The translations under genes were made by a program, and so were the position numbers. The notes under the pieces were generated by a model. The model did no database searches and was not told the origin of the DNA. It saw only the letters and a program-made list of their open reading frames with translations. Shown here one piece after another: positions 17,329 through 26,857 of a DNA stretch of 64,000 nucleotides (within the stretch, counting starts at the first letter, position 1; the number at the start of each line of letters is the position of its first letter). This stretch comes from an uncultured Tessaracoccus sp. (GTDB lineage: Bacteria; Actinomycetota; Actinomycetes; Propionibacteriales; Propionibacteriaceae), in NCBI RefSeq assembly GCF_947286155.1, contig NZ_CAMYPD010000001.1:62001-126000 (forward strand), read 5' to 3'.

Positions 17329-17436
17329 CTGCTTAGTTACATTCGGGACGAGCACTACTCGTATCGACGCTGGCCGCGGGTGCGACGAAGAAAGGTGATT
17401 GGTCAGCCCTCGTCGAAGGAAGCGAGCTACCGGATA

Positions 17437-17498
17437 TTCACAAACTGACGACTGATCGATTCACAAACTGACGACTAAAAGACTCACAAATTGACGAC
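17437..17498. repeat. Three tandem 17-base repeats
   Basis: TTCACAAACTGACGACT occurs at 17437 and 17460, and a variant (CTCACAAATTGACGACT) at 17482, with 5-6-base spacers. Such spaced direct copies resemble binding sites at an insertion-sequence end or an iteron-like array. No transposase is nearby. Confidence 0.6.
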
Positions 17499-17538
17499 TG
17501 GGTCTCTGCCAGTGCGGATTTCGCTCGTCGCGAGACGC

Positions 17539-18356
17539 TCAAGCCGCCTCACGACGCAACGTGCGGAGAATGCCAAAGACTAGAGGGAGTACCACCCAGA
17601 AGGCGGTGGCGACGACGAGTTTCCAGACGCCGGCGGCATCGTCGCTTTGGAACGCGAGGGCGGCGCTGGTTTGCAGATTCAGCCACTCGGTCGCCTTCAT
17701 GAGGCTCTCACCAAGTTGGGAAATGATCTGGAGCACCATGGGAGCCCCGATCACAATCGCGATGCTGAGAGCGCTGATGTGCACTACCAGAGCCAGGGCG
17801 AACGCGCTTGCCATCGTGAGGAACCAGACGGTGAACTCACAACCCACTTCGCCCCAATCCGCCCACATACCGGTGAGCGAGATGCTGTTGGCGAGCCGAG
17901 TCGCCCAGGTGGTGAGCAGTGCCGTACCAGCGATGAGCCCATAGCCGACGACCGTCACCACCGTGGCGACGATCGCCTTCGCCCCAACCACCATTCCTCG
18001 CTGGGGAACGAGGGTGAACGTCGTCATCGCCGACCGGGTGGTCCACTCTGAGGCCACCGGCACAATGATGAGCGCCGGGAACACCAACTGCACCAGGAGC
18101 CGAATCGCGGTGGCGGAAGTCAGCCAAGGCACATAGACGGGCTGGCCGGTCTCGACGTCGAGGAACATCGTCGTGTATCCGAGCCCGAGACCAATCGCCA
18201 TGGCCCCTATCAGCGCGAGGCATGCGCACATGAGCATCCGCAATGACTCGGTGTGAAAGAACTTACGAAACTCGACGGCCACCACGCGGCCGAGTGTGAC
18301 CGGCTTCGGTCGCGCATCGACGAGGGGAACGTCGGTGTAGGTGGCTGTTGCGATGC

Positions 18357-18360
<4 letters not shown>
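17539..18360 (-). CDS. ABC-2 type transporter permease
   Basis: A 273-residue membrane protein with six predicted helices, including MLMCACLALIGAMAIGLGLG and LIIVPVASEWTTRSAMTTFTL, the latter a typical ABC-2 segment. It ends in a cytoplasmic LRTLRREAA tail. Its start overlaps the end of the ATPase gene (18357-18360), so the two form a transporter, most likely an exporter or a resistance/immunity pump. The substrate is not apparent. Divergent to the pair lies a two-component system (19210-21026), which often controls such transporters. Confidence 0.85.
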
Positions 18361-19079
<719 letters not shown>

Positions 19080-19209
19080 GAATCCAGCACACCGCAGCCA
19101 GCTGGGCTACAGCCAGGGGCGAAGGGCTGCACTTCTCGGTCCGAACGATGCCTCGTCGGTAGCCCAAAGATGCTGCCGCTGGGAGGACTCTCACCCGTAG
19201 GCTGAGGAT

Positions 19210-20370
19210 ATGGATGAGTACAGGCCGGGTAGATGGGGCAAGGTCTGGCGCTACACAATCGCATCGCTGTGCGCCTTGTTGTTCTTCACCGTTCCGACGG
19301 ACGGGAGCACGCCGCAGGCCGTCGCCGTGCACTTGGCCGCTCTGGGTGCGGCGCTGTACGTGATCCGCTTTCGGTTTGCTCGTCCTGTGGTGGTCGCCGT
19401 CGGGCTCGTGCTCGCGTGCCTTGTCGTCCCCCCAGTGCTCCCGTTCGCAGCGTGGGCCTACCTCAGCTTGTGTACCCGTCGCCGCTGGTGGGCGACGGTG
19501 CTCGTCGGTGTGTTGCAGATCGTGGTGATGGCGAGAGCAGCCGTCACGACCAATGCCATCAGCGTCGACGCAGCGCCCCTAGCGTCAGGCGTGAGCGAGG
19601 TGGTGTTGCGAGGCCTGTTTGCCGTCACACTCTCGACGCTCTTCACCGTCGCGCTCGCAGCCATCGGCTCCTATCTCGGCTCCCGTCGCGCCGAAGCGGC
19701 CGCCTTGCAAGCACGGCTCGACATGGCCGAACGCGAAGCGCTGCTGGTAGAACGTGAGTCGCGGGCCGAAGAACGCAACCGCATCGCGCGCGAGATGCAC
19801 GACGTCGTCGCCCACAAGATCTCGCTCATCTCCATGCACGCCGGCGCGCTCGCCTACCGCGACGATCTCTCGCCCGACGAGATCAAACAAGCGGCGCACA
19901 CCATCCAAGAGAGCTCCCACCAGGCGCTCAGCGAACTGCGGGTGATCCTCGGCCAGCTACGCCAGAAAGAGGGCGACGACGTGCTCCCGCCCCAGCCGTC
20001 GCTCGCCGTCGTCGGGGAGCTTATCGACGCACAGCGCGCCGCAGGACGCCGCGTCACCTACACGAATAGCTTGGAGGGAGAACCTCCCACGACGGTCAGC
20101 CGACAGGGATATCGGATTGTGCAGGAGGCCCTCACGAACGCAGCGAAGCACGCGCCCGGCACGCCGGTCACGCTCGATCTGGCCGGAAGCCCGGATGCGG
20201 GGGTCGCCATCCGCGTCGTGAATCCGCTCAGCCTGGCCGCGCCTCGAGCCGACGGGGCACGCGTCGGCCTCATTGGTCTCGACGAGCGCGTCGGTACCGT
20301 CGGCGGCCGTTTCCACGCTGGTGTAGACGGTGCGGGACAATTCGTCGTGGAGGTGTGGATGCCATGGTGA
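19210..20370 (+). CDS. Sensor histidine kinase, NarL/DesK type (HisKA_3)
   Basis: A 386-residue kinase. Residues about 14-155 form five or six membrane helices with little extracellular sequence, so it probably senses the membrane or a ligand within it. A coiled linker (AEAAALQARLDMAEREALLVE) leads to the dimerisation domain with RIAREMHDVVAHKISLISMH, His197 being the phosphorylated residue. The ATPase domain includes EALTNAAKHAPGTP and RVGLIGLDERV. It overlaps the response regulator gene and is divergent from the ABC-2 operon, its likely target. Confidence 0.9.
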   Translation: MDEYRPGRWGKVWRYTIASLCALLFFTVPTDGSTPQAVAVHLAALGAALYVIRFRFARPVVVAVGLVLACLVVPPVLPFAAWAYLSLCTRRRWWATVLVGVLQIVVMARAAVTTNAISVDAAPLASGVSEVVLRGLFAVTLSTLFTVALAAIGSYLGSRRAEAAALQARLDMAEREALLVERESRAEERNRIAREMHDVVAHKISLISMHAGALAYRDDLSPDEIKQAAHTIQESSHQALSELRVILGQLRQKEGDDVLPPQPSLAVVGELIDAQRAAGRRVTYTNSLEGEPPTTVSRQGYRIVQEALTNAAKHAPGTPVTLDLAGSPDAGVAIRVVNPLSLAAPRADGARVGLIGLDERVGTVGGRFHAGVDGAGQFVVEVWMPW

Positions 20371-21026
20371 GAACGAAACTGGCGGTGGTGGACGACGACG
20401 CCCTGGTGCGGGCTGGGCTACGCATGATGCTCGGGGGCAGCTCGTCGCCGTTCGAGATCGTCGGAGAAGCCTCCGACGGCAACGGCGCCGTGGCGCTGGT
20501 GGAGGAGCAACAGCCCGACATCGTGCTCATGGACATCCGCATGCCCGGCCTCGACGGGATCGAAGCCACCAGGCGGGTGCTGGCGCTGCCGAGCCCGCCC
20601 AAGGTGGTCATGCTCACCACGTTCAACTCCGACGACCTCGTACTGGAAGCGCTGCGCGCTGGTGCCCACGGGTTCCTGTTGAAAGACACCCCGCCGCCAC
20701 AGATAGTAGAGCTGCTGCAGCATGTTGCGGCAGGGGAGCGGGCGCTGTCACCGCAGGTGCTGGGAGCAGTGATTACCGCGGCGACGTCGAATCCCGGCGA
20801 CCAGCGTGAGCGCGACGCCCGCACTGCGCTCGAAGCCTTGTCGAAGCGGGAGCTCGAAGTGGCCGTTGAGGTGGGCCGTGGCCTGTCGAATGCCGAGATC
20901 GCGGCCAAGCTGTACCAGTCGATGGCGACCGTGAAAGCGGCGATCACGCGTGTACTCGCGAAGCTCAATTGCACGAATCGCACCCAAGTGGCGATCATCG
21001 TCCACGACGCACGGTTGCTTGACTGA
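20364..21026 (+). CDS. LuxR/NarL-family response regulator
   Basis: A 220-residue regulator. The receiver domain has the acidic DDD at residues 10-12 and the phospho-acceptor Asp57 in VLMDIRMPG. The C-terminal LuxR helix-turn-helix includes LSKRELEVAVEVGRGLSNAE and KAAITRVLAKLNCTNRTQVA. Of two in-frame starts (GTG 20355, ATG 20364) I prefer 20364, eight bases after GGAGGTG. The overlap with the kinase stop implies coupling. Probable target: the ABC-2 exporter at 17539-19079. Confidence 0.88.
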   Translation: MVRTKLAVVDDDALVRAGLRMMLGGSSSPFEIVGEASDGNGAVALVEEQQPDIVLMDIRMPGLDGIEATRRVLALPSPPKVVMLTTFNSDDLVLEALRAGAHGFLLKDTPPPQIVELLQHVAAGERALSPQVLGAVITAATSNPGDQRERDARTALEALSKRELEVAVEVGRGLSNAEIAAKLYQSMATVKAAITRVLAKLNCTNRTQVAIIVHDARLLD

Positions 21027-21131
21027 GGGGCAGGCGGTGGGCCAGAACCCCGTAGTGGTGAGTGGTGTGTGGATGGTGTTTCGCGTGTCGTCTTCCGTCT
21101 CTGTCGAGAGCCAACGTGGTGATGTCACCGC

Positions 21132-21158
21132 TTGACAACAAAAGGTTGCCATTTGTTG
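21132..21158 (+). promoter_or_regulatory. Putative promoter element with inverted repeat upstream of the alpha-glucoside operon
   Basis: TTGACA (21132-21137) resembles a -35 box and overlaps an inverted repeat, CAACAAA (21136-21142) mirrored by TTTGTTG (21152-21158). A repressor binding here would block the promoter. The -10 box is weak, and the gene starts 146 bases downstream. Confidence 0.35.
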
Positions 21159-21303
21159 CACTGAGACCATGATGCCTGTTTGAAGACTGCAGGTTCCCCG
21201 AGTGCAAGTGATAACGTCCGAGTTAACCGAACAATGCGCTCCCAATGCGGCGGAGCACGAAGGTCGCATGTCCCGTGCGATTTCAATGACGAAAGGTAGC
21301 AAC

Positions 21304-22596
21304 GTGGCTCTCCACACCAAAGGTATTTTGAAAGGCATCGCTGCGGCTGCAGCAAGCCTCGCTCTGCTCGCCGGTTGCGCACCGGGCCAGTCCGACGATC
21401 AAGAGGCGGCGACAGAAGACAAGGACAAGAACCTCTCCTACGTCTACTTCACCGATGGTCCTGACGAGCAGGCCACCCGGGATCTCATCAAGAAGTTTGA
21501 AGAGAAGTCCGGAGCCAAGGTCGACCTCCAGATCGTCCCATTCTCGGATTTGGAGCAGACCCTTCAGCAGCGCATCGCGGGCGACAACGCCCCCGATGTC
21601 GCCCGAATCGACAAGCTGGCATCCTTCACCGACGATCTGTTGGATCTGAACCAGTACCAGAAGGAAGCCTTCGACGGCACCTTCAACCCCGGCATGGACC
21701 TGGCTGCGATGAACGGCGACGCGCGCATCGCAGCTCCGAACGACCTGACGCTCAACGGGCCCATCGTGAACGTCGACCTGTTCAAGAAGGCCGGCGTCGA
21801 AGTTCCCACCGCAGACAAGCCATGGAAGTCCTGGGACGAGATGATGGAGGCGGCCAAGAAGGTGCAGCAGGCTGCCGGCACAGAGAATGCCGTCGCAGTC
21901 GACGTCTCCGGTAACCGTTTCTCGACGGTGTTCTCACAGTTCGGCACCTCGGCGATTGATAAGGACGGCAAGAACGGGTGGGACGAGACCAAGCTCACCA
22001 AGGCTCTCACCAAGCTGAACGAATGGCATCAGGACGGCACGATGCCGAAGGACCTGTTCCTGCAGGCCGGCTCCAAGTACAAGGCTGCAAACGAGATCTT
22101 CCTCGCTGGGCAGGTGCCCGTGTACTTGTCGGGTAACTGGCAGGTTGCGGCGTTCTCGTCGGATGCAGAATTCGATTGGGCCGTCGTGCCGAACCCCTGT
22201 GAAGAGCGTTGCGGCGGCTTCCCTGGTGGTAAGTTCCTCGTCTCCTTCAAAGGGGCCAAGAACCCCAACCTGGCTGCGGAATTCATCGCGTTCATGAGCG
22301 AAGCCGACCAGCAGAAGTACATGGCTGAGAAGGCGAACTTCATGCCTACCCGTCAGGATCTCCTCGAAGGCGACGTGACCTACGCTCAGCGTCAGGAAGA
22401 CATGGAGGTGTTCCAGAAGGGCGTCACCGAAACCCCCGAGGACGCGTTTTCCTCGGCCTTCTCGCCCGCCTTCCCGAACACGACGAAGGTGATCATCGAC
22501 GAGATGGCCAAGATGATCGACGGTCAGGCCAGCCCTGAGGACACGGCGAAGGCCATCATCAAGGGCACCGACGAGAGCATCGAGAATGTCTCCTAG
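21304..22596 (+). CDS. Alpha-glucoside-type ABC transporter substrate-binding lipoprotein
   Basis: A 430-residue family 1 solute-binding protein. The GTG at 21304, behind GAAAGG, gives a compact lipoprotein signal (KGILKGIAAAAASLALLAGC, Cys25); longer in-frame starts would bury it. The mature sequence has YVYFTDGPDEQATRDLIKKF, DVARIDKLASFTDDLLDL and GQVPVYLSGNWQVAAF, normal for CUT1 binding proteins. Cys residues in NPCEERCGGF could form a disulphide. Two permeases and a GH31 enzyme follow, so its ligand is probably an alpha-glucoside or isomalto/xylo-oligosaccharide. Composition is GC-rich like the core chromosome, unlike the 5.4 kb system. Confidence 0.9.
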   Translation: MALHTKGILKGIAAAAASLALLAGCAPGQSDDQEAATEDKDKNLSYVYFTDGPDEQATRDLIKKFEEKSGAKVDLQIVPFSDLEQTLQQRIAGDNAPDVARIDKLASFTDDLLDLNQYQKEAFDGTFNPGMDLAAMNGDARIAAPNDLTLNGPIVNVDLFKKAGVEVPTADKPWKSWDEMMEAAKKVQQAAGTENAVAVDVSGNRFSTVFSQFGTSAIDKDGKNGWDETKLTKALTKLNEWHQDGTMPKDLFLQAGSKYKAANEIFLAGQVPVYLSGNWQVAAFSSDAEFDWAVVPNPCEERCGGFPGGKFLVSFKGAKNPNLAAEFIAFMSEADQQKYMAEKANFMPTRQDLLEGDVTYAQRQEDMEVFQKGVTETPEDAFSSAFSPAFPNTTKVIIDEMAKMIDGQASPEDTAKAIIKGTDESIENVS

Positions 22597-23509
22597 CAGC
22601 AATGCGGAGGCGCCGGGGCGGCGTCCTCGACGTCGGCACAAGCTGACGTCGAAGGCCGTCGCCCCGTACCTCTTTATCCTCCCGAACATGGTCGTGTTCG
22701 GCCTCTTCACGATCATCCCCACGTTCAACCTGTTCAACATGGCGCTCTACGACTCCAAGAACGGGCGCAAGTTCACGTGGGTCGGGACAAAGAACTTCGA
22801 GCGGATCGTCAGCAACGAAGAGTTCGCCCAAGTGGCGCTCAACACACTCATCTACACCGTGGCATTCGTCGCGCTCACGATCGTGCTCGCCACGATCGGC
22901 GCGATCATGCTCAACGATTCGTTCAAAGGCAGAGGCTTCTTCCGGGCTGTCGCGTTCTTGCCGAGCCTGCTGTCTGCCGTGGTGATCGGCCTGCTCTGGG
23001 GCTGGATCTTCGACGGAAGCAACGGCTTGGTCAACGTTGCGCTCGGGGCCTTCGACATCCCTGCGGTCGGGTGGCTCGTCAATGGCAGACTCGCGATGGG
23101 CGTGATCATCTTCGTCGGACTGTGGTTCCACACCGGCTTTTACACACTCATCATGCTGTCGGGGCTGCAGGGAATCGACGGCAACGTCTACGAGGCCGCG
23201 AGGGTGGACGGAGCAACTGGCCTTCAGACGTTCTTCCAGATCACCTGGCCGCTGCTCAGGCCGACGACGTTCGTCGTGCTCATCTTGTCCACCATCTCGG
23301 GCTTCCAGTCATTCGACTTCATCTGGACACTCACCGGTGGTGGCCCCGTCGGGTCGACGACGCTCATGGTCCAATACATCTTCGATAAAGCATTCAGCAC
23401 TCCAGCGAGCTACGGCATGGCATCCGCCGGCGCTGTGGTGTTGTTCGTCGCGGTCTTCTTGGTGACCGTCGTGAACTACCTCAATGGACGCAGGAAGGAC
23501 GCCGCCTGA
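22586..23509 (+). CDS. Carbohydrate ABC transporter permease (MalF type)
   Basis: A 307-residue permease overlapping the binding-protein gene by 11 bases. A basic N-terminus (GRRPRRRHKLTSKA) precedes six helices. The EAA loop is EAARVDGATGLQTFFQITWP, and the GGGPVGSTTLMVQYIFDKAF block is typical. It forms the importer channel with the next gene. No ATPase is encoded in the operon, consistent with a shared MsiK-like ATPase elsewhere. Confidence 0.92.
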   Translation: MSPSSNAEAPGRRPRRRHKLTSKAVAPYLFILPNMVVFGLFTIIPTFNLFNMALYDSKNGRKFTWVGTKNFERIVSNEEFAQVALNTLIYTVAFVALTIVLATIGAIMLNDSFKGRGFFRAVAFLPSLLSAVVIGLLWGWIFDGSNGLVNVALGAFDIPAVGWLVNGRLAMGVIIFVGLWFHTGFYTLIMLSGLQGIDGNVYEAARVDGATGLQTFFQITWPLLRPTTFVVLILSTISGFQSFDFIWTLTGGGPVGSTTLMVQYIFDKAFSTPASYGMASAGAVVLFVAVFLVTVVNYLNGRRKDAA

Positions 23510-23510
23510 T

Positions 23511-24401
23511 ATGTCTGCTTCCGCTGAGACCAAAGCCCCATCTACCTGGACGTCTATTCCCGAACCTAGCGGCCGCAAAATCCAGCACAGCCCGGCGTGG
23601 AAAATTCTGCGCACGGTGCTGCTCACCTTGATGTCGCTCGTCGTCCTCATTCCGCTGGCTTGGACGTTCATCTCCAGCTTCAAGACGCCATCGGAGCTGG
23701 CTGCGCGCCCACCGAAACTGTTTCCGTCGAGTTGGAACTTCGACAACTACACCAACGCGCTCGCGCAGTTCGACTTCGGTACCTACATCGCCAACTCTGT
23801 CTTCGTGACGCTGACCGCCACCGTCTTGACCGTGATCATCAACGTCATGTGCGCATATGGCCTTGCGAAGTACAACTTCCGTGGCCGCAACCTGCTGTTC
23901 CTCGTGGTGCTCGCCACGATCATGGTGCCGCTCCAGGTGATCTTCATCCCCGTGTATCAGATGGCTGCGAGCCTTGGGCTGGTCAACAGCCTATGGGGCA
24001 TGATCATCCCGCCTGCTGCCACGCCGACGGGTGTGTTCCTCATTCGCCAATACATGCTCAGCATTCCCGACGAGCTCATCGAGGCTGCACGGGTTGACGG
24101 CTCGGGCGAATTCAACACGTTCCTGAGGGTTGTGGTGCCGCTGTGTGGGCCGCCGATCGCCGTCGTCACCATCTTCTCCATCATGTGGCGCTGGAACGAC
24201 TTCCTCTGGCCGAAGATCATCGCCCAAGACAGCAACCTGTACACGCTGCCCGTCGCGCTGGCGCAGTTCAACAGCCAGCTGACAGTGCCGTTTAACTACC
24301 TGCTTGCTATGTCGGTGGTGTCGATGGTGCCGGTGATTATCGTGTTCCTTTTCCTGCAGAAGTACATCGTCGCGGGTATCGCCAATACCGGTATTAAGTG
24401 A
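23511..24401 (+). CDS. Carbohydrate ABC transporter permease (MalG type)
   Basis: A 296-residue permease with six helices. I start at ATG 23511, which directly follows the stop of the previous gene and has AGGAAGGA upstream; an in-frame ATG at 23484 would overlap it. The EAA motif reads EAARVDGSGEFNTFLRVVVPL, and the C-terminus QKYIVAGIANTGIK is standard. It is followed seven bases later by the GH31 gene. Confidence 0.92.
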   Translation: MSASAETKAPSTWTSIPEPSGRKIQHSPAWKILRTVLLTLMSLVVLIPLAWTFISSFKTPSELAARPPKLFPSSWNFDNYTNALAQFDFGTYIANSVFVTLTATVLTVIINVMCAYGLAKYNFRGRNLLFLVVLATIMVPLQVIFIPVYQMAASLGLVNSLWGMIIPPAATPTGVFLIRQYMLSIPDELIEAARVDGSGEFNTFLRVVVPLCGPPIAVVTIFSIMWRWNDFLWPKIIAQDSNLYTLPVALAQFNSQLTVPFNYLLAMSVVSMVPVIIVFLFLQKYIVAGIANTGIK

Positions 24402-24408
24402 GGACATC

Positions 24409-26763
24409 GTGGAGGACCTGAACGAGATCACGGGCGCGTCGGTTGTGGATGGTCACGCCGAGTTCACCGTCGAGGGCGGGTTCACGCTGCGCGTAGAGGC
24501 GTACGGGTCGAGGCTGATGCGGGCGTGGGTGACCGATGGGGAGCCGACGGTGCCTCGTACCTGGTCGATTGGCCCGGCCACACGCCCCGACGGCACCCGC
24601 CCTGACGCGCCGTTCGAGGGGTATCCGCGCTCGAACCCCGGCGGGCGCGACACCGTGCCGGTGGCGCTCGAGGAGCGCGACGGTGAGTGGATCGTCGACG
24701 CGGGCGACCTGCGCGCGGTGGTGCGCGGCGAGCCGCTGCGCATCGAGTGGCAGCAGCGCATGGCCGACGCGTGGGTCACCGTGCTGGCGGATCGCGACAC
24801 GGGTGCCTACACCGTCGGATCTGTGTCGGGGCGGGTATCGCACTACCAGCAGCATCGCGCGGGCGACCGCTGTTTCGGGCTTGGGGAGAAGGCCGGCAGC
24901 TTCGAGCGCACCGGACAGAAGTACGAGTTCCGGTGCCTGGACGCGCTCGGTTACGACGCGCTCGAGACCGACCCGCTGTACAAGCACTGGCCCTTCCTCA
25001 TTGTGCGCACGGCCGCCGGGCCGTTCGTCGGAGTGTTTTGGGACAACACCGCGACGACGACGATGAACGTCGGTCAGGAGAAAGACAACTATCACCTGCC
25101 GTACCGCTCGTGGAGCGCTGAGATGGGCGACATCGACTACTGGGTGCTCGCCGAAGGCACGCCGCAGGCGCTCACCGCGGCATTCACCGACCTCATCGGC
25201 GGCACGTCGTACCCGCCCACCTGGAGCCTCGGATACTCCGGCTCGACGATGCACTACACGGATGCCCCCAACGCCGCCGAGCAGGTGCTCGGCTTCCTCG
25301 ACGAGTGCCGCGAGCACGACATCCCCGTCGACCTCTTCCAACTCTCCAGCGGATACACCACCATCGACGGCAAGCGCTACGTCTTCAACTGGAACCGCGA
25401 CAAGTTCCCCGACCCCAAGGCATTCTCCGACGCGTTCCGCGCCGGCGGCGCGCACTTGGCCGCGAACATCAAGCCCGCGCTGCTGCGCGACCACCCGCGC
25501 TACGCCGAGGTGCGCGACCTCGTGGTGCAGGGCCCCGACGGCCCCGACATGCAGATGTTCTGGGACGACTACGGCTCCAACCTCGATTTCACCAACCCCG
25601 CGACGATCGACTGGTGGCGACGGGGTGTGCGCGAACAGCTGCTGGAAATGGGGATTGAATCCACCTGGAACGACAACAACGAATTCGAGGTATGGGACGA
25701 GCGCGCCACCTGCTTCGGGTTCGGGCAGGCGATACCGATGCGTGCGATCCGCCCCGTGCACACCTTGCTGATGGTGCAATCCTCCGCTGCGGAGCAGCAG
25801 GAATTCTCCCCTGACGAGCGCCAATACCTCATCACCCGATCGGGGCTGCCGGGCGTGCAGCGGTACGCGGAGACGTGGTCGGGCGACAACTACTCGTCGT
25901 GGCGAACCCTGCGCTACAACACGCTCATGGGGCTCGGGATGTCCGTCTCCGGAATGCTGCGCGTCGGCCACGACGTCGGCGGATTCGCCGGCAACAAGCC
26001 GTCGCCGGAGCTCTTCACTCGGTGGGTGCAAAACGGGGCACTCCACCCGCGGTTCACCATCCACTCTTGGCACGACGACGGCACCGTCAACGAGCCGTGG
26101 ATGTACCCCGAGCAACTCCCTGCCATCCGCCAGGCGATGCAGCTGCGCTACCGGCTCCTGCCCTACTTCGAGCATCTCTCGTGGCGGGCGCACGTCGCCA
26201 ACGAACCGATCATCAAGCCGCTGGCTTGGGGTTTCCCCGGTGACGACGAGGCGTGGGGCGAGCACACCGACTTCCTGCTGGGCGACGAGTTGCTGGTGGC
26301 GAGCGTCGTCGACGAGGGCGAGACGCGGCACCGCGTATACCTCCCCGACGGTGGGCTCGGCTGGTACGAGTTCGACCGCCCCGGCGAGTTCTTCGAGCCC
26401 GGGCAGTGGGTGGAACTCGACGCCCCGCTCGACCGCCTGCCCGTGCTGGTGCGCGCCGGCGGGGCGGTGCCCGTCGGGGAACGCATGGGATATGTGTCGA
26501 CGACGGCGGATACCTCGCGCGAGCTACTGCTGTTCCCGGCGCCGGGCTCGGCCACGACGCGCGGGCAGGTGTACGCCGACGACAGCCACACCCACGCCTG
26601 GCGCGAGGGTGAGTATTGCCTTGTCGATTGGGAGATGACCTCGGACGCTACCACCGTGCGGGTGGTGCTGCGCACGTCGGGCAGCTGGAAGCCCGCCTGG
26701 GGTGAGATCCAGCCGGTGCTGCCGGCGTGGGAAACGCGCGAGCTCGTCATCGAGCGGGTGTGA
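24409..26763 (+). CDS. GH31-family glycoside hydrolase (alpha-glucosidase/alpha-xylosidase), intracellular
   Basis: A 784-residue enzyme starting at GTG 24409 behind GAGGAC. The N-terminal beta-sandwich (FGLGEKAGSFERTGQKYEF) leads to a TIM barrel with the GH31 nucleophile motif WNDNNEFEV (Asp422) and the acid/base in WSGDN (Asp493), followed by the conserved GHDVGGF. These are the retaining residues of alpha-glucosidases, alpha-xylosidases and sulfoquinovosidases; substrate choice cannot be settled by eye. No signal peptide. It is the last gene of the 21.3-26.8 kb import operon, so it hydrolyses what the ABC system brings in. The 21-bp inverted repeat at 26774-26857 closes the operon. Confidence 0.9.
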   Translation: MEDLNEITGASVVDGHAEFTVEGGFTLRVEAYGSRLMRAWVTDGEPTVPRTWSIGPATRPDGTRPDAPFEGYPRSNPGGRDTVPVALEERDGEWIVDAGDLRAVVRGEPLRIEWQQRMADAWVTVLADRDTGAYTVGSVSGRVSHYQQHRAGDRCFGLGEKAGSFERTGQKYEFRCLDALGYDALETDPLYKHWPFLIVRTAAGPFVGVFWDNTATTTMNVGQEKDNYHLPYRSWSAEMGDIDYWVLAEGTPQALTAAFTDLIGGTSYPPTWSLGYSGSTMHYTDAPNAAEQVLGFLDECREHDIPVDLFQLSSGYTTIDGKRYVFNWNRDKFPDPKAFSDAFRAGGAHLAANIKPALLRDHPRYAEVRDLVVQGPDGPDMQMFWDDYGSNLDFTNPATIDWWRRGVREQLLEMGIESTWNDNNEFEVWDERATCFGFGQAIPMRAIRPVHTLLMVQSSAAEQQEFSPDERQYLITRSGLPGVQRYAETWSGDNYSSWRTLRYNTLMGLGMSVSGMLRVGHDVGGFAGNKPSPELFTRWVQNGALHPRFTIHSWHDDGTVNEPWMYPEQLPAIRQAMQLRYRLLPYFEHLSWRAHVANEPIIKPLAWGFPGDDEAWGEHTDFLLGDELLVASVVDEGETRHRVYLPDGGLGWYEFDRPGEFFEPGQWVELDAPLDRLPVLVRAGGAVPVGERMGYVSTTADTSRELLLFPAPGSATTRGQVYADDSHTHAWREGEYCLVDWEMTSDATTVRVVLRTSGSWKPAWGEIQPVLPAWETRELVIERV

Positions 26764-26773
26764 GCACCAGCGA

Positions 26774-26857
26774 AAAGTGACCGTTATCCTCCACGTCCGC
26801 AAAATTTCCCCCTCAAATGGGGCAAAAATGCCGCGTGTGGAGGATAACGGTCACTTT
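26774..26857. repeat. Long inverted repeat (21-bp perfect arms, 42-base loop) between convergent genes
   Basis: Arm 26774-26794 (starting AAAGTGACCGTT) is exactly complementary to 26837-26857. The loop holds a second CCCC/GGGG hairpin. The right arm overlaps the last codons and stop of the FUSC gene. It probably acts as a two-way terminator, but arms this long and not GC-rich are unusual. It is one of four such elements in the window. Confidence 0.8.

Larger units (their letters stand above)
16996..17538. other. 543-base gap rich in inverted and tandem repeats
   Basis: No supported gene. In order it contains an operator-like site (17059), a hairpin (17087-17134), a branched fold-back structure (17259-17328) and three short tandem repeats (17437-17498). 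This density suggests a former insertion or recombination site at the right edge of the acquired region. Confidence 0.6.

Noticed and set aside
17437..17498. CRISPR array
   Set aside because: Only three 17-base repeats with 5-6-base spacers and no cas genes; the spacing is far too short.
24394..26331. A 645-codon minus-strand open frame
   Set aside because: Antisense to the GH31 gene, with Arg/His/Val-rich composition and no motif.
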